From the NCBI GenBank assembly GCA_964577115.1, contig CAZNXJ010000005.1, forward strand, positions 124,001-188,000: DNA of 64,000 nucleotides. Direction: 5' to 3'. This DNA is from CAZNXJ01 sp964577115 (lineage in GTDB: Bacteria; Planctomycetota; Planctomycetia; Pirellulales; Pirellulaceae). This document shows, piece by piece, positions 44,127 to 54,024 of this stretch. The translations under genes and the position numbers were made by a program. Each line of letters starts with the position of its first letter. The stretch's first letter is position 1. The notes under the pieces are model-generated. The model saw only the letters and a program-made list of their open reading frames with translations, made no database searches and was not told where the DNA came from.

Positions 44127-44558
44127 TCAGGCACGCGGGACATAGATCTGGTACAGCATGAGGTACACGATCACCCCCGTGACCGAAACGTACAGCCAGA
44201 TGGGCAACGTCCAGCGGGCCACACGCCGATGAGCCGCTCGGCGATCCCGCAGCCCCAGGTAGATCGACACGATCGCCAGCACAGGTACCAGCGCCGCGAG
44301 CACCGCGTGGGTCGCGAGCACAAACAAATAGAACAGGCGCGCGGTCGGGTACTCGGCGGGAAACTTTTTGCTGCCCTCGATCCCGATGTGATACGTGAGG
44401 TACGAGGCGAGGAACAGCGCCGAGACCGCAAAGCAAGCGAGCATCGTCCGCCGGTGAGCCAATTCGCGCCGCTGCTTTATCTGGACATAACCGACCACCA
44501 GCAGCAGCGTGGCCACCGCGTTGAGGCTCGCGTTCACATGCGGCAACATCTCGAGCAT
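44127..44558 (-). CDS. DUF420 (YozB/CtaM-type) membrane protein
   Basis: 143 residues from ATG 44558 (GAGGA 5 nt upstream). Four membrane helices with conserved His residues in the helices or loops: ELAHRRTMLACFAVSALFL, YLTYHIG and LFVLATHAVLAALVPVLAI. From established knowledge, the related CtaM/YozB is needed for aa3-type oxidase activity in Gram-positive bacteria, perhaps by handling heme. Here it lies next to SCO in the oxidase unit. Confidence 0.88.
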   Translation of the reverse strand: MLEMLPHVNASLNAVATLLLVVGYVQIKQRRELAHRRTMLACFAVSALFLASYLTYHIGIEGSKKFPAEYPTARLFYLFVLATHAVLAALVPVLAIVSIYLGLRDRRAAHRRVARWTLPIWLYVSVTGVIVYLMLYQIYVPRA

Positions 44559-44620
44559 ACATTCCTCGTTCCTACTTCCCCGCCCACGTGCCAGCAACGC
44601 GTCAGGCGTGGTGCACGCGT

Positions 44621-45493
44621 TTACAACTCGGCACCGACTTCGCTTTCGACCGGGCTCTCCGAGGCCGACTCGACGGATTCGCTCGCACCGTCCTCTTCCG
44701 AGTCCGACACAACCTCCGCCCCGTTGTCCGTTACGTTCACCGTTACTTCTTCGCCGGCAGCTTCGGACTCGGCAGCTTCGTCGTCGGCCAGTTCCTCGTC
44801 ATCCTCTTCCACTTCACTGCCTGCCACGGCAGTTGCGCTCGTCATGCCGAGCGGGTCGGACAAGTCAGCGGGAGGCTCCGTTTCGGCGAGGAGCGTTTCG
44901 AGCATCACTTCCAGTTCCTTCCGCTTTTCCGGCTCATGCCAGTTGTAATAGCCGCGAATGTTTCCCCACTTATCGACGGCGATGAACCGGTCCATATGTC
45001 CTCGTTCATCGACGTAGACCCGGAAGAACTCCGCTCCAATTCGCTTGATATACAGCAGGTCGCCCGTAAGGAAGAACCAGGAATCGGGATTCGCCTGAAA
45101 ATCATCCGCGTAGGCCGCCAACCGCGCGGGTGTATCGACTTTGGGATCGCAGGTGATGCTGACGATCTTCACACCTTTCTTGGCGAATTTCTGCTGGAGG
45201 GCCTTCAGGTGCATGTTTTGCGTTCGGCAGCTTCCCGGGCAGCTCGCGTAGAAAAAACTGCCCACCCAGACCGAACCTTTGAGGTCCTCGTTGCCGAGCG
45301 TCGTACCACTGCGATCGGTCAGCTCAAAGGTCTCGATGATCTCCTGATCGCTTCCGGGAGGCGGCCCTTGGACGGTCTGCGTACGGACGTTCGTGACCGG
45401 GGATCGATTGAGCAGCTTATAGCCACTGAACGCGGCCAGTCCGCCCGAGACGACCATCACGGCCGCCAGCCCCATCAGCAATCCACGATTCAT
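44621..45493 (-). CDS. SCO family copper chaperone with acidic C-terminal tail
   Basis: 290 residues from ATG 45493. N-terminal anchor (LLMGLAAVMVVSGGLAAFSGY), thioredoxin-like fold. Copper site C85 and C89 in CPGSC with a distal His in ERGHMDRFIAVDK. SCO proteins load the CuA site of COX2. After about residue 215 comes a 70-residue extension made almost wholly of Glu, Asp, Ser, Ala and Val, not found in standard SCO (it could bind metal or interact electrostatically). The start overlaps the ABC permease stop by 4 nt. Confidence 0.93.
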   Translation of the reverse strand: MNRGLLMGLAAVMVVSGGLAAFSGYKLLNRSPVTNVRTQTVQGPPPGSDQEIIETFELTDRSGTTLGNEDLKGSVWVGSFFYASCPGSCRTQNMHLKALQQKFAKKGVKIVSITCDPKVDTPARLAAYADDFQANPDSWFFLTGDLLYIKRIGAEFFRVYVDERGHMDRFIAVDKWGNIRGYYNWHEPEKRKELEVMLETLLAETEPPADLSDPLGMTSATAVAGSEVEEDDEELADDEAAESEAAGEEVTVNVTDNGAEVVSDSEEDGASESVESASESPVESEVGAEL

Positions 45494-46362
45494 AGCACAT
45501 CTCCAGGCACGCGCTGCCGAGCGATCCGCACGGCGGCGATAAAAATCAACAGCGAAAAAGCGGTCGTTATCGTCCAGTTTAAGGCCAACGAGCGGGGCGC
45601 CCAAAAGTCGGGCCCCACCGGGGGCGCGAACAGCAGCTCGCGCACCCCCGCGACACTATACGTCAGCGGGTTCACACGCATGACCCCGTGCAGAAGCCAC
45701 TGCCCGATGTCGCTTGACGCCGAAACCGCCGGGATCGGAAAGAAGGCTCCCGACAACAGCCACATCGGCATCAGAGCGAGGTTCATAATGGCGTGAAAGC
45801 CTTGCGTGGATTCCATGCGCCAGGCGAGCACAAAGCCGAGCGAGGTTAGACCGATGGCGCTGACCAGCAATAGGAGGATGAGCTGGACCGCGCCAAGGGG
45901 CGTGAGCTGTACTTCTAACCATAGCGCGACGAGCAGAAACAGCAAGGCATGGCCGAGCGCGATGAGGGCTCCCCCCGCCACCTTGCCCAGCACCATCGAC
46001 CAGCGGGGAATCGGGGCCACCAGCACCGATTGAAGAAACCCTTCACGCCGATCCTCGATTATCGAAATCGTCGCAAAAATCGCCGTGAACAACAGGATCA
46101 GCAACAGCGTTCCGGGAAAGTAGTATTCGAGGAAGCTCGGGCCCTCGTCGCCGCCCATGCGAAACGAACGCTGAAGACCCGCGCCAAACAAGAGCCAGAA
46201 CAATAGCGGCTGACCAAGCGCCCCCACGACGCGATTGCGTTGGCGCAAGAAACGTACGATCTCGCGCCAGCACAGTGCCAGGGACGCGTGCAGGGCCGCT
46301 GCCGAACTACTGGTCGCAGCAGCCGCGGGCGTGTGTTCCAGGTTTCGATGCATCGCTGTCAT
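45490..46362 (-). CDS. ABC-2 type permease
   Basis: 290 residues. A basic N-terminus is followed by six helices. ABC-2 features: GQPLLFWLLFGAGLQRSF, YFPGTLLLILLFTAIFATISIIEDRREGFLQSVLVAPI (the conserved mid-protein segment, quoted in part as REGFLQSVLVAPIPR), and LMPMWLLSGAFFPIPAV near the C-terminus. It overlaps the ATPase upstream and SCO downstream by 4 nt each, so the exporter is tied to oxidase assembly. Substrate unknown; copper, heme or a cofactor are options. Confidence 0.93.
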   Translation of the reverse strand: MTAMHRNLEHTPAAAATSSSAAALHASLALCWREIVRFLRQRNRVVGALGQPLLFWLLFGAGLQRSFRMGGDEGPSFLEYYFPGTLLLILLFTAIFATISIIEDRREGFLQSVLVAPIPRWSMVLGKVAGGALIALGHALLFLLVALWLEVQLTPLGAVQLILLLLVSAIGLTSLGFVLAWRMESTQGFHAIMNLALMPMWLLSGAFFPIPAVSASSDIGQWLLHGVMRVNPLTYSVAGVRELLFAPPVGPDFWAPRSLALNWTITTAFSLLIFIAAVRIARQRVPGDVL

Positions 46363-47318
46363 TCGCCGCGAGCGTCCCCTTCCTCGGCCATGAAGCCGCG
46401 ACCGGTGCGCGCAATGAAAACATCTTCGAGTGTCGGTTTACCCAGCGTGATCGAGCGGATGCGTTCGGGGAAGGCTTCCACGAGCCGCACGACCCACTGG
46501 GAGCCGTGGGGCAGCTCTAGCCGCACGATGCCCGGCAAGACGCGCGTGCCGATAGCAAACTGCCGCTCGATGTCCTCCGCCAACTGTTCGGGATGATCGG
46601 TTTCAATGGTCAACGTATCGCCCCCGAGTTCGGCGCGCAGAGCGGCGGGTGCGCCGAGCGCAACGAGGCGGCCCTGATCGAGGATCGCGATACGATCGGC
46701 TCGCTCGGCCTCATCCATCAGATGCGTCGTCAGCACGACCGTCATCTGCCGCTCGGCGCGAATCCGTTCGACATAGTTCCAGAATTCGCCGCGCGCTCCG
46801 GGGTCGAGCCCTGTGCTCGGCTCGTCCATCAGCAACAATCGCGGCTCGTGCAACATCCCCTTCGCCAGCTCGACGCGCCGCCGCAGCCCTCCGGACAGCG
46901 ATTCAACGAACTCATTTCGCCGATCGGCAACGCCAACCTGCTCGAGCAAGGCATCAATGCGCGGCCGTACGGCTCGCCGCCCAAGGCCGTAGAGCGCCGC
47001 CTGATGCTGCATGTTTTCGAGCACCGTCAACTTGCGATCGAGGCTCGGTGCCTGGAACACGACGCCGATATGACGGCGTGCCGGGTGCACCGCGGTGCGC
47101 AGGCGGCAGCCGAAGATCGCCACCTCGCCCGCTTGCAGCGGCATGAGCGTTGCGATGAGGCGAAACAGCGTGCTCTTGCCGCCGCCGTTCGGTCCGAGCA
47201 GCGCGAAGATCTCGCCGGTTCGGACATCAAACCCGATGTTGTTCAGCGCCTGCCGCGAACCGTAGCGATATGAAACGTCGCGAACATCGAGTGCAGGGCC
47301 TTCGGCGGGCGAGTTCAT
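46359..47318 (-). CDS. ABC transporter ATP-binding protein in oxidase operon
   Basis: 319 residues from ATG 47318 (the 47 codons upstream are without family character). Walker A GPNGGGKST, signature LSGGLRRRVEL, Walker B LLLMDEPSTGLDP, switch His in VVLTTHLMDEAERAD. DrrA/NatA-type C-terminal extension. It pairs with the permease directly after it. It lies 25 bp after COX4, so the exporter belongs to the cytochrome oxidase unit. Confidence 0.96.
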   Translation of the reverse strand: MNSPAEGPALDVRDVSYRYGSRQALNNIGFDVRTGEIFALLGPNGGGKSTLFRLIATLMPLQAGEVAIFGCRLRTAVHPARRHIGVVFQAPSLDRKLTVLENMQHQAALYGLGRRAVRPRIDALLEQVGVADRRNEFVESLSGGLRRRVELAKGMLHEPRLLLMDEPSTGLDPGARGEFWNYVERIRAERQMTVVLTTHLMDEAERADRIAILDQGRLVALGAPAALRAELGGDTLTIETDHPEQLAEDIERQFAIGTRVLPGIVRLELPHGSQWVVRLVEAFPERIRSITLGKPTLEDVFIARTGRGFMAEEGDARGE

Positions 47319-47343
47319 GCGGGTCACCGCGCGGCGCCGCCGC

Positions 47344-47772
47344 TCAGTGCAGTTCCACTTTGTCTTCCGACACGGAGGCGTGGGCCTCCGAATCGTCTTC
47401 GACCGGCTGTGCCGAGTGGCGCCAGCGTTCTTCAGAATAATGGCTCGTACGGCGCCCAATGTCGGGTACGAGCATGATTACGAGAAAGATGGCCATGATC
47501 GAAGCGGGAATCGTCAGCACGTATTTCCACCGCGCTTCCCAGATCAGATGCATGAAGAAGGCAATCACCAGCAGCGCCTTGGCGCACGATACGGCCATCA
47601 TGATGGCCCACGATACCTGAGGCGGCTCGACGTACCGCGCCGTAAAGAACGAAATCAGCGTGAGCACGACCAGAAAGAAAAAGACGCCGGCAAACGTCCA
47701 TACGCTGACATGGGGCTGATGATGCTCGGCATGCTCAGCCGCTACATATTCGTCCGTCGTGTGATCTGCCAT
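47344..47772 (-). CDS. Cytochrome c oxidase subunit IV family protein
   Basis: 142 residues from ATG 47772. Three membrane helices (VWTFAGVFFFLVVLTLISFF, IMMAVSCAKALLVIAFFMHL and LTIPASIMAIFLVIMLVPDI) with the prokaryotic COX4/CyoD-like signature KALLVIAFFMHLIWE. The N-terminus is His/Glu-rich and the C-terminus is charged. Probably stabilises the oxidase. 86 bp after COX3. Confidence 0.92.
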   Translation of the reverse strand: MADHTTDEYVAAEHAEHHQPHVSVWTFAGVFFFLVVLTLISFFTARYVEPPQVSWAIMMAVSCAKALLVIAFFMHLIWEARWKYVLTIPASIMAIFLVIMLVPDIGRRTSHYSEERWRHSAQPVEDDSEAHASVSEDKVELH

Positions 47773-47858
47773 GGTCGCCTCGATAACCCACGGGCCAAAG
47801 CCGGGCCCGCCAAGGTGAAAAGTCGTCGATTGTTCGGAAAGGCCTCGAATAAAAACGC

Positions 47859-49250
47859 CTAGAACAAGTAGAACAGCGGAAACAGGAAGATCCACACGAG
47901 ATCCACGAAGTGCCAGTACAAGCCGGTATTCTCGAGGAAATTCGCTCGCCGTGCATCCAGGTGCAACGGCAGCGCGAGCGCGAAAATGATCAGGCCCACC
48001 AGCACGTGGATGGCATGGAACCCGGTCAGCAGGAAGTAGGTGCTGGCCCACATATTGCCGCTCGGAATGTGCATTGGCAGTCCGAGCCACGACAGCTCTT
48101 CATTCAACCCGTGCTCCCATTGTTCGGCTTCTTCGAGGAACGCCAGGCGGCCTTCGAGCCGTGTAGCCTCGCTGGTTTCCGCCGCCGCCTCCTCGGTTTC
48201 CTGTGCTAGAAGCACCGCCACGCTCGCCAATTCGCGATCGACTTGTGCGAGTCGCTCAGGCACTTCGTCAGCGTCGAGCGTCAATTCGTCGACCTGCAAA
48301 GAATCATCCGTCTCGGCCCCCGTAAACGCCACGGGAACCAGGTCGGACACGGGGCTCGGCGAATCGCTCGGCAGCTGAGCAGCCAGTTGGCTGCGGAGGT
48401 TCGTGAGCCGTTCGTGGCGCTGCTGAAGCTGCGACAGCCGTTCGGCCCGCTCCTGGCGCTGGCGATTGACCGTTTGCAATTCGCGGCGAATCTCGGCTTT
48501 CTCGTTTTCGAGATAGAACTGCGCGCGCTCGTGGTTGCGGTGCAACGGGTAGATCATTTGCGCCATGGCGAGCATGACGCCTTCGGCTTCGACCGGATCG
48601 TCGGTCTGGGCGGCCTTGCGCTCGGTCCAGCGCACCATGTGCTGCTCGAGCTGCGTGATGCGATTGAGCCGCTCCTGGTCCTCGTCGGTGAACGTCGCAT
48701 CGGGATCGCTGTTGCGCTGCCGCAGTGGTTCGGCGAGCGCCCCGAGGTGGCGCCGGACAGCGGCCACGTAGTACACGTCGGGCCGCTCGTAAATCAGGCT
48801 GTGCGGATACGTCGGGTAGATACCGTGCGAGAACTTCGCTTTATACTCGTAGGCCTTCACCCCCATGAACACGCAGCCCAGAAGGAACGTCGTGAACAGC
48901 GCGCCCTTGGCGAGCGCCGGCTTGTTGGCGCGCGCCCATTCGAGAGCCAGCACGATGGAGAAGCTCGAGCAGATCAGCACAAACGTGTTGAGCGCGCCGA
49001 GAAACTCGACGACGTGCACATCATGCGGACCGGGCCACGTTCCCGCCGGCGCCCCGAAACGCAGCACGATGTACGTGCCGATCAGCGCGGCGAAGAACAT
49101 GATTTCGGTCGACAGAAACAGCCACAGGCACAGCTTGCCGTTGGGCAGCGGTAGTGCCGGCTGATACTGAAGCTTGATGTGACCATGACCGTGATGATCA
49201 TCACTCGCGTGATGCTCGTCATGGTGATGACCTGTCGCTACTTCTGCCAT
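47859..49250 (-). CDS. ctaE: Cytochrome c oxidase subunit III with large coiled-coil insert
   Basis: 463 residues, more than twice the usual 5-helix COX3. The N-terminus is His/Asp-rich. Helices 1-3 lie at about 39-139 (LWLFLSTEIMFFAALIGTY; LGALNTFVLICSSFSIVLA; GCVFMGVKAYEY). Helices 4-5 are at about 397-463 (TGFHAIHVLVGLIIFALAL; LYWHFVDLVWIFLFPLFY), with all the usual Glu/His landmarks. Between them about 255 residues are hydrophilic, with Glu/Arg/Gln-rich heptads (RRELQTVNRQRQERAERL). In the standard topology this insert faces the periplasm. 19 bp after ctaB. Confidence 0.93.
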   Translation of the reverse strand: MAEVATGHHHDEHHASDDHHGHGHIKLQYQPALPLPNGKLCLWLFLSTEIMFFAALIGTYIVLRFGAPAGTWPGPHDVHVVEFLGALNTFVLICSSFSIVLALEWARANKPALAKGALFTTFLLGCVFMGVKAYEYKAKFSHGIYPTYPHSLIYERPDVYYVAAVRRHLGALAEPLRQRNSDPDATFTDEDQERLNRITQLEQHMVRWTERKAAQTDDPVEAEGVMLAMAQMIYPLHRNHERAQFYLENEKAEIRRELQTVNRQRQERAERLSQLQQRHERLTNLRSQLAAQLPSDSPSPVSDLVPVAFTGAETDDSLQVDELTLDADEVPERLAQVDRELASVAVLLAQETEEAAAETSEATRLEGRLAFLEEAEQWEHGLNEELSWLGLPMHIPSGNMWASTYFLLTGFHAIHVLVGLIIFALALPLHLDARRANFLENTGLYWHFVDLVWIFLFPLFYLF

Positions 49251-49269
49251 GGGAGCGCAACCGTCGCGG

Positions 49270-50178
49270 TTATAGGGTGAGGAGCATCAGCCCGAGGATC
49301 GCGGGCAGGTAAATCAACGTCGCTCGGAGCAGGATCCGAGCAGTTCGCTCGCTCAAATACATGAAAAACAGCAGCGAGCAGAGCAAGACGCCAAACCCGA
49401 GCGCCAGCGCGCCGGCCAGGTAGACGAGCGCCGCGAGGTTCGGGTGGACCAGTGCCGGGGCGAAGCTGATGGGCAGCATCGCGAGTGACGCCAGGACCGC
49501 GTGCAGACCGGCAATCCGGCCGGACGGCTCAACAACTGTCATCATCCGCAATCCCGCTCGCGCGTACTGATGCCGGTAAATGAACGCGATCGCCATGAAG
49601 TGCGGGAACTGCCAAAAGAACAGCAGGCCGAACAGCGCGCCGGTCCGCCAGGTGAGCGGCGCATCGACGGCCGCCCAGCCGATCAGGATCGGCAGTGCTC
49701 CGCCGATTGCCCCCACGCCCGTGTTCCACGGCGAAATGGGTTTCAGCGGCGTGTACACGCACACGTACAGGGCCCACGTCAGAAAGCCCCAACCGGCCGT
49801 CGCCCAGTTCACAGCGTACCCGAGATAAACGACGCCGCCGAGCAGCGTCAGAGCCATGAACGCGATGACCGTCGCGGGGCGCAACCGCCCGGCCGGCAGC
49901 GGCCGATCGGCCGTCCGGCGCATCAGCGCGTCCGAATGGCGTTCGAGCCACTGATTGCCGGCGCTGGCGCTGGCCGCGACCAGCGCCGTACCGAGCAGTG
50001 TATGCAACAAAATCGAAAGTTCTAACTGCCCCCAACTCGCGATATAGCTGCTGATCCCGACCGTCACAAGCACGAGGACCGCGATGCGCGGCTTGGTCAG
50101 TTCGATCAGATCCAGAGCTTTCGCCCAGACACTCGCCGGGCGATCAAGCGCAAGCAGGGGAGTCGTCGAAAGGCTCAT
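49270..50178 (-). CDS. ctaB: Heme O synthase (protoheme IX farnesyltransferase)
   Basis: Adds a farnesyl group to heme B, giving heme O. 302 residues, UbiA fold, about nine helices. Asp-rich motif NQWLERHSDALMRRTADRPL carries the Mg/pyrophosphate-binding residues, plus the second site YTPLKPISPWNTGVGAIGGA. ATG 50178 overlaps the ctaA stop by 4 nt. The product feeds CtaA, which makes heme A for COX1 nearby. Confidence 0.96.
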   Translation of the reverse strand: MSLSTTPLLALDRPASVWAKALDLIELTKPRIAVLVLVTVGISSYIASWGQLELSILLHTLLGTALVAASASAGNQWLERHSDALMRRTADRPLPAGRLRPATVIAFMALTLLGGVVYLGYAVNWATAGWGFLTWALYVCVYTPLKPISPWNTGVGAIGGALPILIGWAAVDAPLTWRTGALFGLLFFWQFPHFMAIAFIYRHQYARAGLRMMTVVEPSGRIAGLHAVLASLAMLPISFAPALVHPNLAALVYLAGALALGFGVLLCSLLFFMYLSERTARILLRATLIYLPAILGLMLLTL

Positions 50179-51197
50179 CGCGCTACTCCCCATTGCAGCG
50201 AGCTACCGGCAAGCACCCCTTGCCCGGTGCGAAAAAAACGAAGCGAACGCGCCGCCACCAGCGCGCTGGTCGCGATAATCAGCGAGCCCAGCGCCACATG
50301 CGACGTCGTCACAAAGGCCTGTAGCCGGCTGCCGGCGACGACCGTGCCGCCCGCGACACTCAACGATTCACTCAACAAAAACGGCCAGCCGTAATTCACG
50401 ACCCAGACGCCCGCCCCGAGCAAAATTTGGAGCACGACCATCGTCGCCACGGCCCGCGCCGGCCGCCGAAGTACGCGGTCGCGGGCGCGCATTTTCCAGG
50501 CGAGCACCACGGCGTGGCCGGCCAACACGAACGCCGTCGCGATATGGAACAGAACCGTGACGCGGAAGACATCCGCCGTCGCGCCCGGTTCAATGTGCCG
50601 CACGTGGGCTCCGATCACCAACTGGAAGTAGGCCAAGGCGAGCGTGGCGAGTGCGAGGCGCTGGAGCCCTCGAGCCCGCTCGTCGCAATGCCCTTCATGC
50701 ACCTTCCACCAGCGGCTCGTCACGGCCGCGAACACGGTGACGTACGCAAAGAACGCCGGCCCGACGCAGCCGTGGATGAGCGCCAACGTCCGGTCGTCCA
50801 GAAGCACTCGGAATCCACCGAGGAGTCCCTGCAGGATGACGAGCAGCAGCGCGCCGACGGCGCCCCAGCGGACCGCGGGCCGCCGATCAAACCAGAAACT
50901 CACCGCCACCAGCGCGATACTAATGATCCCCGCCAGTCCGCCGAGCAACCGGTGCTTGTGTTCGATGAACAAATCGAACGGGCCGAAGATCCACTCTTGC
51001 CAGGGATAGAGGAACAGGTTGTACCCGTACGTCGTCGGCCAATCTTCGACGGCCATTCCCGCGTCGTACGTCGTGACCAGCCCCCCCACCGAAATCAGAG
51101 GAAACGTGACGCACACCAGCAGCACCGCAGCTCGGTGCGGCCACTTCGAATACTCGAGTTCTCGCGGTGTCGTCGTCACGGGGTGTGTATTGTCCAT
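50175..51197 (-). CDS. ctaA: Heme A synthase
   Basis: Oxidises the heme O methyl group to a formyl group, giving heme A. 340 residues, eight membrane helices in two four-helix halves. Heme-ligand histidines: EHKHRLLGGLAG, LALIHGCVGPAFF, TVLFHIATAFVLA and TTSHVALGSLIIA, two per half. No Cys pair in the first loop that I can see. Located between COX1 and ctaB. Confidence 0.94.
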   Translation of the reverse strand: MDNTHPVTTTPRELEYSKWPHRAAVLLVCVTFPLISVGGLVTTYDAGMAVEDWPTTYGYNLFLYPWQEWIFGPFDLFIEHKHRLLGGLAGIISIALVAVSFWFDRRPAVRWGAVGALLLVILQGLLGGFRVLLDDRTLALIHGCVGPAFFAYVTVFAAVTSRWWKVHEGHCDERARGLQRLALATLALAYFQLVIGAHVRHIEPGATADVFRVTVLFHIATAFVLAGHAVVLAWKMRARDRVLRRPARAVATMVVLQILLGAGVWVVNYGWPFLLSESLSVAGGTVVAGSRLQAFVTTSHVALGSLIIATSALVAARSLRFFRTGQGVLAGSSLQWGVAR

Positions 51198-51274
51198 CAG
51201 CGAAAGTTCTGCCGGTCGCCGGCAAGGTACGGGGCGGCAAGCCTCTGCGGACGCCGGCGTACGGTGTATCGGAA

Positions 51275-53089
<1,815 letters not shown>

Positions 53090-53177
53090 GGTCAGCTTTC
53101 TCGCGCGGAGCGGAGCAATTGGTTAACCGTGCGGCGCGAACCGGGAACGCGTCGCCGTCAGCTCACTCGGGCTCAAC

Positions 53178-54011
53178 CTACTCTTCTTCATCATCCGTGG
53201 GAGGTTCGTACGTCGCTTGTTCCTGCTGAGCGTACATCTCGCTCAACCAGGCATCGAACTCTTTGCGGGTTTGGAGCACCAGTCGCCCCCGCATCTTGTA
53301 ATGCCCCCAGCCGCACAGCTCGGCACACACAATGTCGTAACTGCCTGTCCGATTCGGCCGGAACCAGACATACTGCTTCATCCCGGGCACAACGTCCTGC
53401 TTGATGCGCAGATTGGGCAGGAAGAAGCTGTGCAGCACGTCCTCGGTTTTGATCGCCAGCACGATCTCTTCGAGGACCGGCAGGTGCAATTCGTTCACCG
53501 TAAAGACATCGTCTTTCGTACCGATAATGTTGTCCTGCCCCGCGTAGCGGATCCGCCATTCGAACTGCCGCCCCGTCACCTCGGCGATCGGCGGGACGAG
53601 CTGTTCCTGACCGTCGACGACCGTCCGCGGCCGAATCAGTTTGGCATCCGCCCACGCATTCATCTGATAAATGGCGATAAACAGCAGCGTCGCTGCTGGC
53701 AGAATCGACCAGACGACCTCCAGCGTATGGCTGCCGTGCGTGAACGGGACCGGTTCCTGGTTCGACGAAGCGGCGTAACGCCACAGGAACCAGAACAGCA
53801 CGAGCCCCGTACCAACGAAGACGACGCCGGTCAGCACGAGAATGAACATGAACAGGCTGTCGATGACGCCGCCATGGTCATTCACATTTTCGGGCAGCCA
53901 GTGTCCCTCGAGGGGCCAGATGTCGGCCATGGCCCACACAAAAATGGCCACACCGAGGATCGGAACCATTAAGAAGACGAGGCTCCACAGCCGGTCAAAA
54001 AACCGCGTCAC
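53178..54011 (-). CDS. ctaC: Cytochrome c oxidase subunit II
   Basis: 277 residues, GTG start at 54011 with GGAG 8 nt upstream. Two membrane helices, then a periplasmic cupredoxin domain. CuA ligands: His in VLHSFFLPNLR, then C229, E231, C233, H237 and M240 in CAELCGWGHYKM. The aromatic electron entry patch is in TGRQFEWRIRY. No cytochrome c domain is fused. C-terminus acidic. 13 bp after the diheme cytochrome gene, suggesting that protein is the direct donor. Confidence 0.97.
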   Translation of the reverse strand: MTRFFDRLWSLVFLMVPILGVAIFVWAMADIWPLEGHWLPENVNDHGGVIDSLFMFILVLTGVVFVGTGLVLFWFLWRYAASSNQEPVPFTHGSHTLEVVWSILPAATLLFIAIYQMNAWADAKLIRPRTVVDGQEQLVPPIAEVTGRQFEWRIRYAGQDNIIGTKDDVFTVNELHLPVLEEIVLAIKTEDVLHSFFLPNLRIKQDVVPGMKQYVWFRPNRTGSYDIVCAELCGWGHYKMRGRLVLQTRKEFDAWLSEMYAQQEQATYEPPTDDEEE

Positions 54012-54024
54012 GCGTGCTCTCCCG

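Noticed and set aside
44588..45796. Long plus-strand frame (402 residues) across SCO and the ABC permease
   Set aside because: Opposite strand of well-supported genes, Arg/His-rich and without motifs. It is a high-GC artefact.
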